Origin: Smittia aterrima
Taxonomy: Eukaryota > Arthropoda > Insecta > Diptera > Chironomidae
DNA: 64,000 bases
Assembly: GCA_033063855.1 (NCBI GenBank)
Contig: CP093831.1
Span: forward strand, 17,174,001-17,238,000
Reading direction: 5' to 3'
Shown: positions 62,302 through 64,000 of the stretch, one piece after another
Numbering within the stretch: position 1 is the stretch's first letter
How the letters are laid out: every line of letters starts with the position of its first letter
Program-made: the position numbers and the translations under genes
The notes under the pieces: generated by a model
What the model saw: the letters and a program-made list of their open reading frames with translations, nothing else
Told to the model about the DNA's origin: nothing
Databases searched by the model: none

Positions 62302-64000
62302 GTAAGTACTCGAAAGGTTGATGTAATCGTCATTTAGACTTCAAGTATCATTTACCATCTTATTGGCTTCGTTACAATGTTTTCTAACGCTCTCATTTCA
62401 ATTTCACCATTTCCTCGTCTTCATATTCACAAATTCATGGCTTTTCCGTCGCCTCGTTCTCGTCAGATTGAAGAGTCGTGTTTCGTTGTTGTTCCACGCT
62501 CCCTATCAGAGGGAGATAAGATGAGATCGTTTATGAGATGCCACGTGAAATTAGCTCGATGTAAATTGACAGACGCGGCAACATTTTGGGAAAATTTAAT
62601 TTAATTTCAGTCGAAATCTTTGTTTTGATTATGGCGTGAAAGGAGAATTTCTGGTGTAGAAAGAAGGCAAACGTCATAACAGGAAAACAATTAAAATCTT
62701 CTTACTGAAAGCTTCTTTAGCAAGTTTCATGCTTTGTGCAAAAGCGAAGATAATATTATCTTCATGAACACCCGCGGGATGTAAAAAATCAGAGTCCTTA
62801 GCAGAGAATTATTCACGGTACTTCTCCGATTTTACTTCCTTACGTTGTTAAAGCTTTCGAATAATATTTGCTCAAGAGCTTTTTATGAGAGAAGGTTCTG
62901 TGCATAACAAAGAAGCTTGTAAACAATTTGAAAATAGAGTGGAAGCAGTGTTTTTTTTATTGAAGGAAACTTGTTTCTTCTCGTGAATTGTGAGAAGAAT
63001 CCTGTAATTTTTTTTTGTGGCGAACGTTAGCTTCAAGTTTTCACCTGAAGAAATTTGAAAAGTCTCAATTTGTGTAGAGAGCTTTTTTTTTAACAAAAGT
63101 CAATTCCCAGCTTCTTCTAACATTTCGAGAAAGACTCCTTCCTCGCTGCTCTGAGCAATCCCTCCACGAGTTCTTTATGTGAATATAATAAGATTGAAAT
63201 TTAAAGAAGTTTCGCTTGGCTTCTTCTTTCGTTCTTTCGGAAGTTTGCACATGTTCACGATATAGCGAGAAAATGATACAAGAAACTGTTCAGTGCTCGC
63301 TTGCTCGCTGTCTTTCTCTTCTAAATCCAAATTTATGGCAAAAAAATTTATTTCTCGCATCACAAACAAACCAGAGAGAAACAAACAAAGCACAAAATTT
63401 GGAAAACTCAATTTACTTTTTTTTTGTTTTAATTTTTCGTAAATTGTTGTGTCAAAATCTTCCTCTTATCGTGACAGAAAATAAAGGTTCAACATGCTTG
63501 CGGATGTTTGAGGATTTACAAGAGTTGAAGCAAAACACAGATTGGCAAACGTTTCATTTCTAAATTGCCTTAGCTAATCGGCTTTTGTTAAACAAATGGA
63601 ATTCTTAAACTTGCACAAAATGTTATTAAAAGTTTTATGAAACCTGCAAAAAGTGTTGAAAGAGAAATTGTTTTTGTTTCGGAGAAGATCTAGAAGCATA
63701 AGCTTCATCCGACTTCACTTCCCTTACCTCAAAGCACGTTTGGTTAGTTGGAATATGTAAAGCAGAAATAAAACAGAAGATAAAGTTTGTTTTTAGAGAT
63801 AAGACAGAACAGTTTGTCTGGTAAGAGAATCTTGTGTGTAATTTATGTTTGATGTCTATAGAGTTTTGTCGAGCTATGCTCCTTAAATTATTCACACACG
63901 AAAATTCGAAAGGTAGATTTGTTAAGTTAGAGTAGTTTGCACCTTCGATTTTCCAGTAAACGCACGTTCATTTGTTAAAGGATGCTTCGTTGTGTAGAAT
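62302..64000. other. KaiR-C intron sequence up to the right edge
   Basis: No exon for M3 (SYTANLAAF) or the second ligand-binding lobe is found on either strand. The sequence is AT-rich intron with short meaningless open frames. Confidence 0.5.

Noticed and set aside
1..64000. tRNA, rRNA, CRISPR, transposase or viral genes
   Set aside because: No tRNA B-box in a cloverleaf context, no repeat-spacer array and no integrase, transposase or polymerase motifs were seen on either strand.

Overview
The window looks like nuclear DNA of an insect, probably a dipteran. It is AT-rich, most introns are about 55-70 bases with GT-AG ends, and the protein families (Tret1-like sugar transporters, pickpocket channels, kainate-type glutamate receptors, PHGPx, Ppt1, a KCTD12-like protein) are typical of insects. 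The species cannot be fixed from the sequence. All gene models were built by hand from reading frame, splice sites, intron phase and comparison of the paralogues within the window; no transcripts were available.

Layout. 0.6-7.2 kb: three tandem plus-strand MFS sugar transporters of 479, 467 and 486 residues, showing stepwise intron loss and gain. 7.5-8.8 kb: a secreted pancreatic-lipase-family protein on the minus strand. 9.1-12.7 kb: a DEG/ENaC (pickpocket) locus whose exons join in frame into one 1008-residue protein with two complete channel domains. 12.9-13.3 kb: a decayed C2H2 zinc-finger fragment. 13.3-25.5 kb: about 12 kb with no recognisable gene, then a single-exon KCTD8/12/16-like gene, then another 6.6 kb without a recognised gene. 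32.8-36.1 kb: a PHGPx-type glutathione peroxidase with one shared 5' coding exon and two alternative 3' terminal exons.

37.3-64 kb: a cluster of three kainate-type ionotropic glutamate receptors. KaiR-A and KaiR-B lie in tandem on the minus strand and KaiR-C is divergent on the plus strand. A palmitoyl-protein thioesterase 1 gene sits between B and C, possibly inside the first intron of B. KaiR-A is complete (917 residues). KaiR-B lacks only its first, signal-peptide exon. KaiR-C runs off the right edge after its pore region.

The strongest unusual signals are: (1) a duplicated pore cassette in KaiR-C, with two frame-compatible versions of the M1-M2 linker plus pore-loop exons, the second split by a GC-AG intron into an 18-base and a 19-base exon; (2) the two-domain pickpocket fusion; (3) the PHGPx alternative terminal exons; (4) glycine at the pore Q/R site in both KaiR-A and KaiR-B, while KaiR-C keeps glutamine; and (5) an 11-base microexon in KaiR-B.
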